DNA of 64,000 nucleotides from a virus, in the IMG/VR virus record IMGVR_UViG_3300032214_001034, positions 1-64,000 of that record; one strand, given 5' to 3'. The notes beneath the pieces are model-generated. The model ran no database searches, was not told where the DNA came from, and saw nothing but the letters and a program-made list of their open reading frames with translations. Below, piece by piece: positions 1-7,211 of this stretch. A program made the position numbers and the translations under genes. Position 1 is the stretch's first letter. Each line of letters starts with the position of its first letter.

Positions 1-156
1 CAATGGCAACGAATTCAAGATAGGATGAAAACTCCTGGTAAATCTATTGATCGTTACATGGACTATGCGTATAGTTGGATTGGTTGGGGGCATCATGGTG
101 CTCGCACTTCGTATGCTCATGATTATGCTTCCAGACTGATCACGGTAGAGGTTTGA
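1..156 (+). CDS. C-terminal end of an unrecognised protein (partial)
   Basis: An open frame enters from the left edge and runs 51 codons to a TGA at 154-156. The readable tail is aromatic-rich, including SWIGWGHHGARTSYAHDYA, which suggests a folded soluble domain rather than a disordered tail. I do not recognise the family. It is followed at once by a hairpin with a T-run, so it is the last gene of its transcript. The start and most of the gene lie outside the window. Confidence 0.6.
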   Translation, partial: QWQRIQDRMKTPGKSIDRYMDYAYSWIGWGHHGARTSYAHDYASRLITVEV

Positions 157-181
157 TAAAATAAAATATAACAACAGAATA

Positions 182-218
182 ATAAATAGAGGGGAGTGGT
201 TGCTACTCCTCTTTTTTT
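182..218 (+). terminator. Intrinsic terminator with a late-promoter box at its foot
   Basis: AGGGGAGT (190-197) pairs with ACTCCTCT (205-212) with one G-U pair, then seven Ts follow. An ATAAATA box (T4-late type) sits at 182-188, directly before the stem. A transcript started from that box would begin inside the 5' arm and could not form the hairpin. Confidence 0.75.
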
Positions 219-632
219 ATGTTTAATTTTAACTTTGGTAAGAAGAGACCAGATAAGAAGCAGATAATCTTTATAAGCGTCATACTCAGTGGTATTGTAG
301 CAACCCTCTCCCAATGCTCAGGAGTCCCCTCAGAGCGCCTCTGGGACCTCCTAGACGAGGTTCAGAGGTCTCTGTTCCCACAGACCATAATCAACGATGT
401 CCTGCTCCAGGATCCTGGCGTGGTGGATAGGAGAGTTGAGAGAGATGTGGATAAAGCAATAAGAGAATATGAACGCTTGACAAGAGATTCAGATCCACCT
501 AGAGTACCTTTGCCTAGGTTGATAGAGAAAGCTATAGATACTTCTAAGTGTTACTCTAAAGAGTGTAAAAAACTTGGAGGAGAAATGAGACTCTGTGCTC
601 CATGGATTGAAGACTGTGTTATAAGTGATTGA
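219..632 (+). CDS. Conserved cyanophage protein with an N-terminal membrane anchor or lipobox
   Basis: This is a 137-residue protein. A basic N-terminus (KKRPDKK) is followed by a hydrophobic stretch (residues 16-30) ending in LSQCSG, which resembles a lipoprotein signal with Cys33 as the possible lipidated residue. The rest is charged and mostly helical, and the C-terminus has several Cys (CYSKEC, CAPWIEDC). I believe similar proteins occur near psbA in other cyanomyoviruses, but no function is known to me. A membrane-associated or envelope location is inferred from the N-terminus only. The ATG immediately follows the terminator T-run. Confidence 0.7.
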   Translation: MFNFNFGKKRPDKKQIIFISVILSGIVATLSQCSGVPSERLWDLLDEVQRSLFPQTIINDVLLQDPGVVDRRVERDVDKAIREYERLTRDSDPPRVPLPRLIEKAIDTSKCYSKECKKLGGEMRLCAPWIEDCVISD

Positions 633-700
633 GACTTCAATTTAGTAAATCCTAGTAAATAAATATCTAAAAGTAATTTTTAGTTGTTTAATATCTTTCA

Positions 701-877
701 ATGAATACTTATTCTAGAGCTTTGCGACACATCAGTATGAAAGATGTTAAAGAAAAACACCAACAAAAACTTATTGAACAAAAAATACAAGAAGAAAAGC
801 AACAAAAAGAAGAAAAGTATATTGCTTCTATGATGGAAGAAAAAAAATATGACTGGAGAAAACCTCTAGAGGCTTGA
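701..877 (+). CDS. Small charged helical protein
   Basis: This 58-codon gene begins MNTYSRALRHISMKDVKEKH and continues as a Lys/Glu/Gln-rich stretch that should form one long helix or coiled coil, ending KYDWRKPLEA. It has no catalytic motif. Its stop codon overlaps the -35 box of the psbA promoter (TTGACA at 874-879), so gene and promoter are interlocked. A structural or regulatory peptide is possible, but I do not recognise the family. Confidence 0.6.
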   Translation: MNTYSRALRHISMKDVKEKHQQKLIEQKIQEEKQQKEEKYIASMMEEKKYDWRKPLEA

Positions 878-907
878 CAGGTCCAGAGCACCGTGCTATG
901 ATAAATA
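874..907 (+). promoter_or_regulatory. psbA promoters: sigma70-type plus overlapping late box
   Basis: TTGACA (874-879), a 17-base spacer and TATGAT (897-902) form a near-perfect sigma70 promoter. ATAAATA (901-907), the T4-late box, overlaps the -10. psbA can therefore be read by unmodified host polymerase early and by the phage-modified polymerase late. Confidence 0.8.
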
Positions 908-909
908 GG

Positions 910-1072
910 TAAACAAATGTTACGGATTCCTCATAATTCGTAACATTGCTACTCCCATTAACCGAGACCTATGGGGAGTATAAATCACGTCTCTCATACC
1001 CACACTGGAGGGTGGTGTGGGGAATAACGTAATATCCAGTTCCCCCTGGACTTTTTACCTACCCTTTTTCAA
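910..1072 (+). other. Structured 5' leader of psbA
   Basis: About 165 nt lie between the promoter and the psbA ATG. Three hairpins are readable: AATGTTACG/CGTAACATT (916-924 with 939-947), TACTCCC/GGGAGTA (950-956 with 974-980) and CCCACAC/GTGTGGG (999-1005 with 1015-1021). A fourth possibility pairs GGGGAA with TTCCCC just before the start. No clear Shine-Dalgarno sequence precedes the ATG, so translation may depend on this leader. Confidence 0.55.
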
Positions 1073-2152
1073 ATGACTGCTACAATTTCACAACAACGAC
1101 AATCGAATACTTGGGAACAATTCTGTGAGTGGGTCACTTCGACCAACAACCGTCTTTATGTCGGTTGGTTTGGAACTCTAATGATTCCTACCCTGCTTGC
1201 TGCTACTATTTGCTTCATCGTTGCCTTCGTTGCTGCACCTCCTGTAGACATCGACGGAATCCGTGAACCCGTTGCTGGTTCACTCATGTACGGAAACAAC
1301 ATCATCTCTGGTGCTGTTATTCCTTCGTCCAACGCAATTGGACTGCACTTTTACCCCATCTGGGAAGCTGCTTCTCTGGATGAGTGGCTTTACAATGGTG
1401 GACCTTTCCAACTGATTGTGTTCCACTTCCTCATCGGCATCTACGCCTACATGGGTCGTGAGTGGGAACTTTCTTACCGTCTTGGTATGCGTCCTTGGAT
1501 CTGTGTTGCTTACAGCGCACCTGTTGCTGCTGCATCTGCAGTATTCCTGGTCTATCCTTTCGGTCAAGGTTCTTTCTCTGATGCGATGCCTCTTGGTATT
1601 TCTGGAACCTTCAACTACATGCTGGTGTTCCAGGCTGAGCACAACATCCTGATGCACCCCTTCCACATGCTTGGTGTGGCTGGTGTGTTCGGTGGTTCGC
1701 TGTTCAGTGCTATGCACGGTTCTCTGGTTACTTCCTCACTGGTTCGTGAAACTACTGAGCAAGAGTCACAGAATTATGGTTACAAGTTCGGTCAAGAAGA
1801 AGAGACTTATAACATCGTTGCTGCTCATGGCTATTTTGGTCGTCTTATCTTCCAATACGCTTCGTTCAACAACAGCCGTTCACTTCACTTCTTCCTTGCT
1901 GCTTGGCCTGTAGTTGGCATCTGGTTCACTGCTCTTGGTGTTTCCACGATGGCATTCAACCTCAACGGTTTCAACTTCAACCAGTCAATCATTGACTCTC
2001 AGGGTCGTGTGCTCAACACTTGGGCAGATGTTCTGAACCGTGCTGGTCTTGGTATGGAAGTAATGCACGAGCGTAATGCTCACAACTTCCCTCTCGATCT
2101 TGCTGCTGCTGAAAGCACCCCTGTTGCTCTCACCGCACCTGCAATCGGTTGA
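1073..2152 (+). CDS. psbA: Photosystem II D1 protein
   Basis: D1 is the reaction-centre core subunit of photosystem II in the thylakoid membrane; phage copies keep photosynthesis running as host D1 turns over. The 359-residue length is normal and the frame is intact with no intron. Key residues are in place: Tyr161, Asp170, the late His/Glu pair of MHERNAH, and the LDLAA processing site before an acidic tail. Residue 130 is Glu (GREWELS), as in the high-light D1 form. Codon choice is richer in C/G than in neighbouring phage genes, consistent with host origin. It has its own promoter and terminator. Confidence 0.98.
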   Translation: MTATISQQRQSNTWEQFCEWVTSTNNRLYVGWFGTLMIPTLLAATICFIVAFVAAPPVDIDGIREPVAGSLMYGNNIISGAVIPSSNAIGLHFYPIWEAASLDEWLYNGGPFQLIVFHFLIGIYAYMGREWELSYRLGMRPWICVAYSAPVAAASAVFLVYPFGQGSFSDAMPLGISGTFNYMLVFQAEHNILMHPFHMLGVAGVFGGSLFSAMHGSLVTSSLVRETTEQESQNYGYKFGQEEETYNIVAAHGYFGRLIFQYASFNNSRSLHFFLAAWPVVGIWFTALGVSTMAFNLNGFNFNQSIIDSQGRVLNTWADVLNRAGLGMEVMHERNAHNFPLDLAAAESTPVALTAPAIG

Positions 2153-2179
2153 TTTACATCTAAATAACTGATAAAATAT

Positions 2180-2206
2180 GAGACCCCCTAAAAAGGGTCT
2201 CTTTTT
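2180..2206 (+). terminator. Intrinsic terminator after psbA
   Basis: GAGACCC (2180-2186) and GGGTCTC (2195-2201) form a perfect 7-bp stem with an 8-nt loop, then five Ts. It lies about 30 nt after the psbA stop. A late-like ATAAAATA (2171-2178, one extra A) precedes the stem. Confidence 0.85.
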
Positions 2207-2212
2207 ATTACT

Positions 2213-2479
2213 ATGAAAAAAAGAAAAACTATTTGGCGTTTATGGGCAAAAGCAATTGGAGAAAAAGCATCTAGATGTGACAGAGAATCTGATACTATTG
2301 CTTGGATACGCACCTTTATTTTTATTTCTTACCTGGTCACTAATTGCTTTATCGTGGCTGGAGTAATTCGACACTGGAACGATGATCACGACAACAACAC
2401 CTCACAAACTAGCGGAAATTATCAGAGATACTTGGCCAAATCTTTACAGACCCCAGAAACAGGTAGAAAAACCTATTGA
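2213..2479 (+). CDS. Small membrane protein between psbA and psbD
   Basis: This is an 88-residue protein. A basic N-terminal half (KKRKTIWRLWAKAIGEKASR) precedes one clear membrane helix (about residues 32-50, IRTFIFISYLVTNCFIVAGV) and a polar tail. It sits between the two photosystem II genes and ends 55 nt before psbD; its 3' end overlaps the psbD promoter -35. Related proteins are, I believe, common at this spot in cyanomyoviruses. A thylakoid or inner-membrane location is likely, and a photosystem-related role is inferred only from position. Confidence 0.7.
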   Translation: MKKRKTIWRLWAKAIGEKASRCDRESDTIAWIRTFIFISYLVTNCFIVAGVIRHWNDDHDNNTSQTSGNYQRYLAKSLQTPETGRKTY

Positions 2480-2504
2480 CTCCAAACGTAAAGTTCTGTA
2501 AACT
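2476..2504 (+). promoter_or_regulatory. sigma70-type promoter for psbD
   Basis: TTGACT (2476-2481), a 17-base spacer and TAAACT (2499-2504) form a moderate consensus promoter. It is followed by a GGAGG ribosome-binding site at 2525-2529, just before the psbD ATG. Confidence 0.6.
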
Positions 2505-2533
2505 AAATATGAGAAATAACAAACGGAGGTTTG

Positions 2534-3595
2534 ATGGTTTCATCTACATTACAACAACCAATTACACAAAGGGGATGGTTCGATGTTCTCGATGACTGGC
2601 TTAAGCGTGATCGGTTTGTTTTTGTCGGTTGGTCTGGCTTACTTTTATTTCCGACAGCTTATCTCGCTCTTGGTGGGTGGCTTACAGGGACCACCTTCGC
2701 AACTTCGTGGTACACCCATGGAATTGCGAGTTCATATCTTGAGGGGTGTAACTTTCTTACTGCTGCTGTATCTACTCCTGCTGATGCTCTCGGACATTCT
2801 CTTTTACTCTTATGGGGTCCTGAAGCTCAGGGAGATTTCGTCCGCTGGGTCCAACTTGGGGGACTCTGGACTTTTGTGGCGCTCCACGGAGCTTTCAGCC
2901 TGATTGGTTTCATGTTGCGTCAGTTTGAGATTGCTCGACTGGTTGGAATCCGTCCTTATAACGCAATCGCATTCTCTGGTCCTATCGCTGTATTCGTCAG
3001 CGTCTTCCTGATGTATCCTCTGGGTCAATCTAGTTGGTTCTTTGCTCCCTCCTTTGGTGTGGCAGCGATCTTCAGGTTCCTGCTGTTCCTTCAAGGTTTT
3101 CACAACTGGACTCTTAACCCATTCCACATGATGGGTGTAGCGGGTATTCTGGGTGGTGCTCTGCTTTGTGCAATTCACGGTGCTACTGTGGAGAATACTC
3201 TCTATGAAGATGGAGAACAGGCAAATACCTTTAAGGCTTTTGAACCGACGCAAGAGGAGGAAACTTATTCGATGGTTACTGCGAACCGTTACTGGTCACA
3301 GATTTTCGGTATTGCTTTTAGTAACAAGCGTTGGTTGCATTTCTTTATGCTCTTTGTTCCCGTCATGGGTTTATGGACATCTAGTATCGGTATTATTGGA
3401 CTTGCTCTTAATCTTCGTGCTTACGACTTTGTATCTCAAGAGATTCGTGCAGCGGAAGATCCGGAATTTGAAACGTTCTATACAAAGAACGTATTATTGA
3501 ATGAGGGGTTACGTGCTTGGATGTCACCAGTAGATCAACCTCACGAGAACTTTGTATTTCCAGAGGAAGTTCTCCCGAGGGGTAATGCACTCTAA
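2534..3595 (+). CDS. psbD: Photosystem II D2 protein
   Basis: D2 pairs with D1 in the photosystem II core and binds QA and half of the special pair. The protein has 353 residues and shows the family pattern throughout: [19 protein letters not shown] near the N-terminus, the [22 protein letters not shown] helix with the chlorophyll and iron histidines, and the C-terminal [13 protein letters not shown] chose ATG 2534 because GGAGG lies four bases before it; a TTG at 2531 is less likely. The spacing from psbA allows separate regulation of the two genes. Confidence 0.97.
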   Translation: MVSSTLQQPITQRGWFDVLDDWLKRDRFVFVGWSGLLLFPTAYLALGGWLTGTTFATSWYTHGIASSYLEGCNFLTAAVSTPADALGHSLLLLWGPEAQGDFVRWVQLGGLWTFVALHGAFSLIGFMLRQFEIARLVGIRPYNAIAFSGPIAVFVSVFLMYPLGQSSWFFAPSFGVAAIFRFLLFLQGFHNWTLNPFHMMGVAGILGGALLCAIHGATVENTLYEDGEQANTFKAFEPTQEEETYSMVTANRYWSQIFGIAFSNKRWLHFFMLFVPVMGLWTSSIGIIGLALNLRAYDFVSQEIRAAEDPEFETFYTKNVLLNEGLRAWMSPVDQPHENFVFPEEVLPRGNAL

Positions 3596-3596
3596 A

Positions 3597-3630
3597 ATAA
3601 ATACAGGAGTTCTTTGGAACTCCTTTTTTT
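3597..3630 (+). terminator. psbD terminator with nested late-promoter box
   Basis: AGGAGTTC (3605-3612), loop TTTG and GAACTCCT (3617-3624) make a perfect 8-bp stem followed by a T-run. ATAAATA occupies 3597-3603, one base before the stem. Late initiation would fall within the 5' arm and destroy the terminator. Confidence 0.85.
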
Positions 3631-3711
3631 ATGATCGGAATTCTTATATTCTTTATTATCTTCGGGATTTTTATGGTTCTCTTATCACTCACAGACCATT
3701 ATCATTATTGA
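3631..3711 (+). CDS. Possible 26-residue membrane micropeptide
   Basis: An ATG directly after the terminator T-run opens a 26-codon frame, starting MIGILIFFIIFGIFMVLLSL and ending TDHYHY. It would be one transmembrane helix with a polar tail, the size of a small photosystem subunit. No Shine-Dalgarno sequence is visible. If the nested late promoter is used, the mRNA would start about 20 nt upstream. This is a weak call based on hydrophobicity and on filling the gap before the next promoter. Confidence 0.3.
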   Translation: MIGILIFFIIFGIFMVLLSLTDHYHY

Positions 3712-3715
3712 TAAA

Positions 3716-3722
3716 ATAAATA
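3716..3722 (+). promoter_or_regulatory. Late-type promoter box before the HNH gene
   Basis: ATAAATA lies 20 nt before the HNH ATG at 3743, the same distance seen at other late genes in the window. Confidence 0.5.
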
Positions 3723-3742
3723 CTCACAAGTCGCAAGCACTT

Positions 3743-4114
3743 ATGGGACCTCTCCAATCGCCTGAAGAATACTTGTTTAACTTACATGCAACAAGTCACT
3801 CAGAAGCAAAACGATTATGGAGGAAACAAATAAAAGAAAGTTGGAATCATAAATGTGCTTATTGTGGTTCAGAGGAAGATTTAACTCTGGACCATGTTAT
3901 TCCACAATCAAAAGGTGGATTAGATATTACGAGAAATGTAGTATGTTGCTGCAAATCTTGCAATCAATCCAAAGGGCATGACCACTGGAAATTGTGGTAT
4001 GTTCAACAAGACTTTTATTGTGAAGAGAAATTTGATACAATAGAAGAGTGGATGAAACCACCCAAACCAACTAATCTTTTTGCTTATCGCCCAAGAAAAA
4101 ATATTAGATACTAG
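3743..4114 (+). CDS. HNH homing-type endonuclease
   Basis: A 123-residue free-standing HNH nuclease. Two zinc knuckles (CAYC at 38-41 and CKSC at 70-73) flank the core DHVIPQSKGG (Asp50-His51) and Asn65. The family cuts DNA at a specific site and spreads itself or neighbouring DNA by gene conversion. Its place just downstream of psbA/psbD recalls the psbA-associated HNH endonuclease F-CphI of cyanophage S-PM2. Here psbA has no intron, so this enzyme may target intronless psbA or psbD of competing phages (inference). Confidence 0.85.
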   Translation: MGPLQSPEEYLFNLHATSHSEAKRLWRKQIKESWNHKCAYCGSEEDLTLDHVIPQSKGGLDITRNVVCCCKSCNQSKGHDHWKLWYVQQDFYCEEKFDTIEEWMKPPKPTNLFAYRPRKNIRY

Positions 4115-4147
4115 CAATTTTATACATAAAGAGGTTGCTTTTTATAA

Positions 4148-4309
4148 ATGAAAACCCTAACACTCACAGAAGACCAAGTAAAACTTCTGGCGGATGCCGT
4201 ATGGATGCGTCAAAGATGTTTCATTGCTGGTGATAAAAGATTTAAAGAGTATGGTACGATGTTGGAAAATATTATTGGAGACCTTGAATATACACCATCA
4301 AGATATTGA
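4148..4309 (+). CDS. Small protein of unknown function
   Basis: A 53-codon frame, MKTLTLTEDQVKLLADAVWM to GDLEYTPSRY, with an AGAGG ribosome-binding site about 15 nt upstream. The LTEDQVKLLADAV opening looks like an amphipathic helix. I do not recognise the family. It lies alone between the HNH gene and the glutaredoxin promoter. Confidence 0.55.
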   Translation: MKTLTLTEDQVKLLADAVWMRQRCFIAGDKRFKEYGTMLENIIGDLEYTPSRY

Positions 4310-4330
4310 AATAATTGCTTTGAGCAAATA

Positions 4331-4375
4331 TTTACAGGAAATCAATAGTGTCTTATAATTAGAACACAATAAATA
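4331..4375 (+). promoter_or_regulatory. Dual promoter for the glutaredoxin operon
   Basis: TTTACA (4331-4336), a 17-base spacer and TATAAT (4354-4359) form a strong sigma70 promoter. A late ATAAATA box follows at 4369-4375, 22 nt before the glutaredoxin ATG. The operon that follows runs to speD without a visible terminator. Confidence 0.75.
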
Positions 4376-4397
4376 ATCTACAAAAATAAAAAGATAA

Positions 4398-4634
4398 ATG
4401 ACATTTACAGTTTATTCGAAAGACGGTTGCCCATATTGCACTAAGGTAGAACAAGTGCTACAATTAGCTGACCTGAAGCATGTTATTTACAAACTGAATA
4501 CAGATTTTACCCGCGAAGAATTTTACGCGGAGTTTGGTCAAGGATCCACATTCCCTCAAGTGATTGTTGATGACAAACATATTGGTGGATGTTCAGACAC
4601 TGTTCAATATCTTAAGGAGCAAAATTTGGTTTAA
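4398..4634 (+). CDS. nrdC: Glutaredoxin
   Basis: A 78-residue dithiol glutaredoxin. The active site CPYC is at residues 11-14 in the expected strand-loop-helix setting (VYSKDGCPYCTKVEQ), with the cis-proline region TFPQVIVDD and the glutathione-binding GGCSDT near the C-terminus. It reduces ribonucleotide reductase in T4-like phages and so supports dNTP synthesis. It is the first gene of a run with overlapping starts and stops; its TAA shares a base with the next ATG. Confidence 0.92.
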   Translation: MTFTVYSKDGCPYCTKVEQVLQLADLKHVIYKLNTDFTREEFYAEFGQGSTFPQVIVDDKHIGGCSDTVQYLKEQNLV

Positions 4635-4993
4635 TGGACAACAACTTCCGCGAAATCTACACCGATGTTGAGAAAGCAATTGACTATGCTTTTGAAGGAC
4701 AGTTTGTTTTAAAATTTTATGACTATTTGAAAGTTCGTGGAACTAAAAAATTAGAAGTGGATGAGTTTATTGTAAGCAACACTGCTGTGGAATTAAATGA
4801 TCTAGTAAAGGAACTTGAAGAATATCTTGAAGGTGGTACAGACAATAATCATAAAATGCTTCGTGAAGCATATGGTCACATTCCCAAACCACAAGCAAGA
4901 AAAATTAAAAATTATCTAAGTGCCATCTTGGATGATGCTAAAAAATATAGCTATGACAGAAGACCTGGACGACGAAAAAAGATCTCTAAATAA
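4634..4993 (+). CDS. Conserved cyanophage protein of unknown function
   Basis: A 119-residue, helical, charged soluble protein with a basic tail (DRRPGRRKKISK). Its start overlaps the glutaredoxin stop (TAATG), so the two are probably translationally coupled. The basic C-terminus could bind nucleic acid. I recognise no domain or catalytic motif. Its place in the operon suggests early expression with the nucleotide genes. Confidence 0.75.
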   Translation: MDNNFREIYTDVEKAIDYAFEGQFVLKFYDYLKVRGTKKLEVDEFIVSNTAVELNDLVKELEEYLEGGTDNNHKMLREAYGHIPKPQARKIKNYLSAILDDAKKYSYDRRPGRRKKISK

Positions 4994-5159
4994 GTCAGAA
5001 CCCGAAATTAATCGGGGAGTTGAGTTATTACTACGCAATAGGAGGAGAAGATCAGAAAAACCAAAAACTTTTCAAGTGAAGTTTGGTAAAATGATCTCTC
5101 TCTTCCGAAGAGAGTTTCATTTCTTTATCGACTTTCACTTCGATATTAGGAAAAAATAA
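4953..5159 (+). CDS. Small basic protein, out-of-frame overlap
   Basis: A 68-codon frame from ATG 4953 (MTEDLDDEKRSLNKSEPEIN) overlaps the previous gene by 41 bases in another frame. It carries an Arg cluster (RNRRRRSEKPK) and an aromatic tail (FRREFHFFIDFHFD). An upstream ATG at 4920 exists, but the 4953 start gives the acidic N-terminus I associate with cyanophage homologues. Function unknown; nucleic-acid binding is possible from the Arg-rich stretch. Confidence 0.6.
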   Translation: MTEDLDDEKRSLNKSEPEINRGVELLLRNRRRRSEKPKTFQVKFGKMISLFRREFHFFIDFHFDIRKK

Positions 5160-5178
5160 AACTCTCTGGAGAAAAAAG

Positions 5179-5400
5179 ATGTTAGCAGTAACTCTAACCA
5201 TAGGAACATTGGTCTCAATCATGTTCTTTTTTGTAGGAGGAGTAGTAGGATGGTTGGCAAAAGAACACTTCTACCAAACTCAACCAGTTTATACACACCC
5301 AGAGATGTTTGATGAAAATGGGAATGTGATACCAGATGAAATTTTAGCAGTACGATTTGAAAACGATTATGACTACGACGACGAAGAAGACGACGACTAG
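5179..5400 (+). CDS. Single-pass membrane protein with acidic tail
   Basis: This 73-residue protein begins with a membrane helix (residues 3-25, LTIGTLVSIMFFFVGGVVGW), then a short conserved-looking region (YTHPEMFDENGNVIPDEIL) and a strongly acidic end (DYDYDDEEDDD). GGAG lies upstream of the ATG. It is probably an inner-membrane protein with a cytoplasmic domain. The acidic tail is read in another frame by the next gene, which starts 32 bases before this one ends. Confidence 0.7.
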   Translation: MLAVTLTIGTLVSIMFFFVGGVVGWLAKEHFYQTQPVYTHPEMFDENGNVIPDEILAVRFENDYDYDDEEDDD

Positions 5401-5953
5401 AAGTAAGAAGTCTTCTACAACAAATAATACCAAACTGCCTACAAATCCTTTTCAGCATGAAATTCTTGCTCTCGTAAGCTCTCAACGATCTAATGCAAAA
5501 AAGGTAGAACTCCTTCAGGAGTATGCAAATCCAGCTCTTAAGTCCATTCTTATTTGGAACTTTGATGAGTCTGTGATTAGTCTTCTTCCTGAAGGAGATG
5601 TGCCCTATGCAGATGCAAACGATCAAACAGTTTACTCTGGAAGTCTTTCCGATAATCTGAAGAGAGAAGCTGCTGGTGGAGAATCTGCAACTGGTCAAGA
5701 TTTGGATGGCAGAGGACGCACATCTCTTCGCAAAGAATTCCAAAACCTTTACCATTTTGTAAAGGGTGGTAATATGAAACTGAATAATATTCGAAGAGAG
5801 ATGATGTTTATTAATCTCCTTCGTGCTCTTCATCCTATGGAAGCAGAGTTATTAATTCTTGTTAAAGATAAAAATCTTGAATCTAAATATAAGATCACTA
5901 AAGAAACAGTAGCAGAGGCATATCCCGATATTCAGTGGGGTGGTCGTTCATGA
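5369..5953 (+). CDS. DUF6433-like conserved phage protein
   Basis: About 194 residues from ATG 5369 (an in-frame ATG at 5357 is the alternative). A Thr/Lys-rich N-terminal linker precedes the conserved block KVELLQEYANPALKSILIWN, then FDESVISLLPEGDVPY. This pattern I associate with the DUF6433 family of T4-like cyanophages. The C-terminal half is helical. Function unknown. Its end overlaps the next start (ATGA), so it belongs to the glutaredoxin-speD operon. Confidence 0.65.
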   Translation: MTTTTKKTTTRSKKSSTTNNTKLPTNPFQHEILALVSSQRSNAKKVELLQEYANPALKSILIWNFDESVISLLPEGDVPYADANDQTVYSGSLSDNLKREAAGGESATGQDLDGRGRTSLRKEFQNLYHFVKGGNMKLNNIRREMMFINLLRALHPMEAELLILVKDKNLESKYKITKETVAEAYPDIQWGGRS

Positions 5954-6288
5954 CTACTGCTGTAAGTACGGAGAAAAATATGTCAGATTACGGAAGAGAT
6001 GAAAGAGTAGTTCTTCCTTCTAGCTATGGATGCAATATTCTATTAGAGAATACTACATTAGAAACTGCAAAAGATCCTTCTTTCCCCAGTGACGCATACC
6101 TAATTTGGTATATTGTTGATGAAAAGCAAATTATTGATTTGGTAAGAGGATCAAGAACACGTATTTTTGATATGTATTACGACAAATATGGTCCTGGTGT
6201 AATTCAAAAAATTGACTTTGGATATGGCAGAACTAATCCTAAACTGTGGGGATATAAACAACCTGAGAAGAAAAAGAAAGGACGATGA
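5950..6288 (+). CDS. Conserved cyanophage protein of unknown function
   Basis: A 112-residue protein if started at the ATG that overlaps the previous stop (ATGA, 5950-5953). A second ATG at 5980 (MSDYGRDERVV) has a good GGAG six bases upstream and may be the real start. The body contains LPSSYGCNILLENTTLETAK and a basic tail (PEKKKKGR). I recognise no domain. Operon position between other small early genes suggests an accessory takeover role, but nothing in the sequence proves it. Confidence 0.65.
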   Translation: MTTAVSTEKNMSDYGRDERVVLPSSYGCNILLENTTLETAKDPSFPSDAYLIWYIVDEKQIIDLVRGSRTRIFDMYYDKYGPGVIQKIDFGYGRTNPKLWGYKQPEKKKKGR

Positions 6289-6503
6289 GCGAAGGTTTTA
6301 AAGGTTTTGCAAAACCTGCAAAAGATAAAGAATTTAAACTCTATATTAAAAACAGAGAAGTAGAGAAACTTATTAAGGAATATAAGAAACTTAAGAAGTA
6401 TCAAAAATCATCTATTTTTGAAATTGAAAAACTTTGTGGACAAGAAACAAAAATAGATAAACTAATCAACGAATATGGGATAGACCCCGAAGCAATTGAA
6501 TAA
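6285..6503 (+). CDS. Small Lys-rich helical protein
   Basis: A 72-residue protein rich in Lys and Glu (VEKLIKEYKKLKKYQKSS), predicted to be almost entirely helical. Start and stop both overlap neighbours (ATGA before, TAATG after), which supports it being a translated gene in the speD operon. No recognised family. Confidence 0.65.
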   Translation: MSEGFKGFAKPAKDKEFKLYIKNREVEKLIKEYKKLKKYQKSSIFEIEKLCGQETKIDKLINEYGIDPEAIE

Positions 6504-6829
6504 TGGGAAAGCATTATCTTCTTAATTTGTATGGATGCTCGTTTGTCCTTTTGGACGACGAGCGTTGTCTTATTGACCTACTGGAAAACGCAGCAGTTGC
6601 TAGTGGCGCTACTGTGATTCAGACTATCTCAAAGAAGTTTGAACCACAAGGTGTAACTGTAGTCTGTTTGCTTTCAGAAAGTCATATCAGTATTCATACT
6701 TGGCCTGAGGAAGGTAAGGCTGCAGTAGATGTTTATACTTGTGGTGATTGCAATCCCAAGATTGGTTGTGATATTATCATTCAACAACTTTATGCAACAG
6801 AACATACGCTCAGTTATATTGAGCGTTAG
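6503..6829 (+). CDS. speD: S-adenosylmethionine decarboxylase proenzyme
   Basis: A 108-residue bacterial-type (class 1B) SAM decarboxylase, which supplies decarboxylated SAM for spermidine synthesis. The self-cleavage site is visible as SES-HISIHTWPE, with cleavage between Glu59 and Ser60 generating the pyruvoyl group; the following AAVDVYTCGDCNP is the catalytic-Cys region. Length is close to bacterial SpeD. speD is a known auxiliary gene of cyanomyoviruses, where polyamines may help DNA packaging or host physiology. It ends the glutaredoxin operon. Confidence 0.94.
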   Translation: MGKHYLLNLYGCSFVLLDDERCLIDLLENAAVASGATVIQTISKKFEPQGVTVVCLLSESHISIHTWPEEGKAAVDVYTCGDCNPKIGCDIIIQQLYATEHTLSYIER

Positions 6830-6836
6830 ATAAATA
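6830..6836 (+). promoter_or_regulatory. Late-type promoter box
   Basis: ATAAATA directly after the speD stop and 20 nt before the next ATG; CTGGAG provides the ribosome-binding site at about 6846-6851. Confidence 0.5.
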
Positions 6837-6856
6837 CACTATATCTGGAGAAGACT

Positions 6857-7174
6857 ATGCTCTCTACTCAATATCGTCTTCGTCTTGAAGCAATTTGTGA
6901 ACGTATTGTAAAAGGCGAATCCGTAGAGTTAAGTGATATGATATGGGCAGAGAAGTTGGCAAAGTCCAATCGCTCTGCTGCTACTATTTTAAGACAAGCA
7001 AGACGCCGTGCTTCTAATCCTAATATGACTGAAGATAGTCTAGATGGGTTTATGAATGCTCTTGACTTAGGAGATCCTGACCCATCAAATCATAGAACTG
7101 GATTTAATAGTGCTGATGACATTATTGATTTCTTCACTGGAGATAAACCAGAAGACTGGCGACAAAGAGATTAA
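6857..7174 (+). CDS. Conserved cyanophage protein of unknown function
   Basis: A 105-residue soluble protein. The N-terminal two thirds are helical with Arg clusters (ILRQARRRASNP); the C-terminal third is acidic (FNSADDIIDFFTGDKPEDW). This basic-then-acidic layout occurs in small DNA- or RNA-associated proteins, but I do not recognise the family. It has its own late-type promoter and is monocistronic; a sigma70 promoter and riboswitch follow. Confidence 0.7.
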   Translation: MLSTQYRLRLEAICERIVKGESVELSDMIWAEKLAKSNRSAATILRQARRRASNPNMTEDSLDGFMNALDLGDPDPSNHRTGFNSADDIIDFFTGDKPEDWRQRD

Positions 7175-7211
7175 AATATTATAAAATTGTATCACAAGTT
7201 ACAACAAAAAA

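Noticed and set aside
1280-1717. A 145-codon open frame antisense to psbA
   Set aside because: It lies wholly inside psbA, has no start signals or recognisable domain, and arises from the codon bias of the psbA gene.
1073-2152. Self-splicing intron in psbA, known from some cyanophages
   Set aside because: The D1 frame is continuous with all core residues and normal length.
2531-2533. TTG as start codon of psbD
   Set aside because: The ATG three bases downstream follows GGAGG and gives the expected D2 N-terminus.
5219-5833. A 204-codon minus-strand frame
   Set aside because: It is opposite a better-supported plus-strand operon with overlapping starts and stops, and its protein sequence is low in complexity with no motif.
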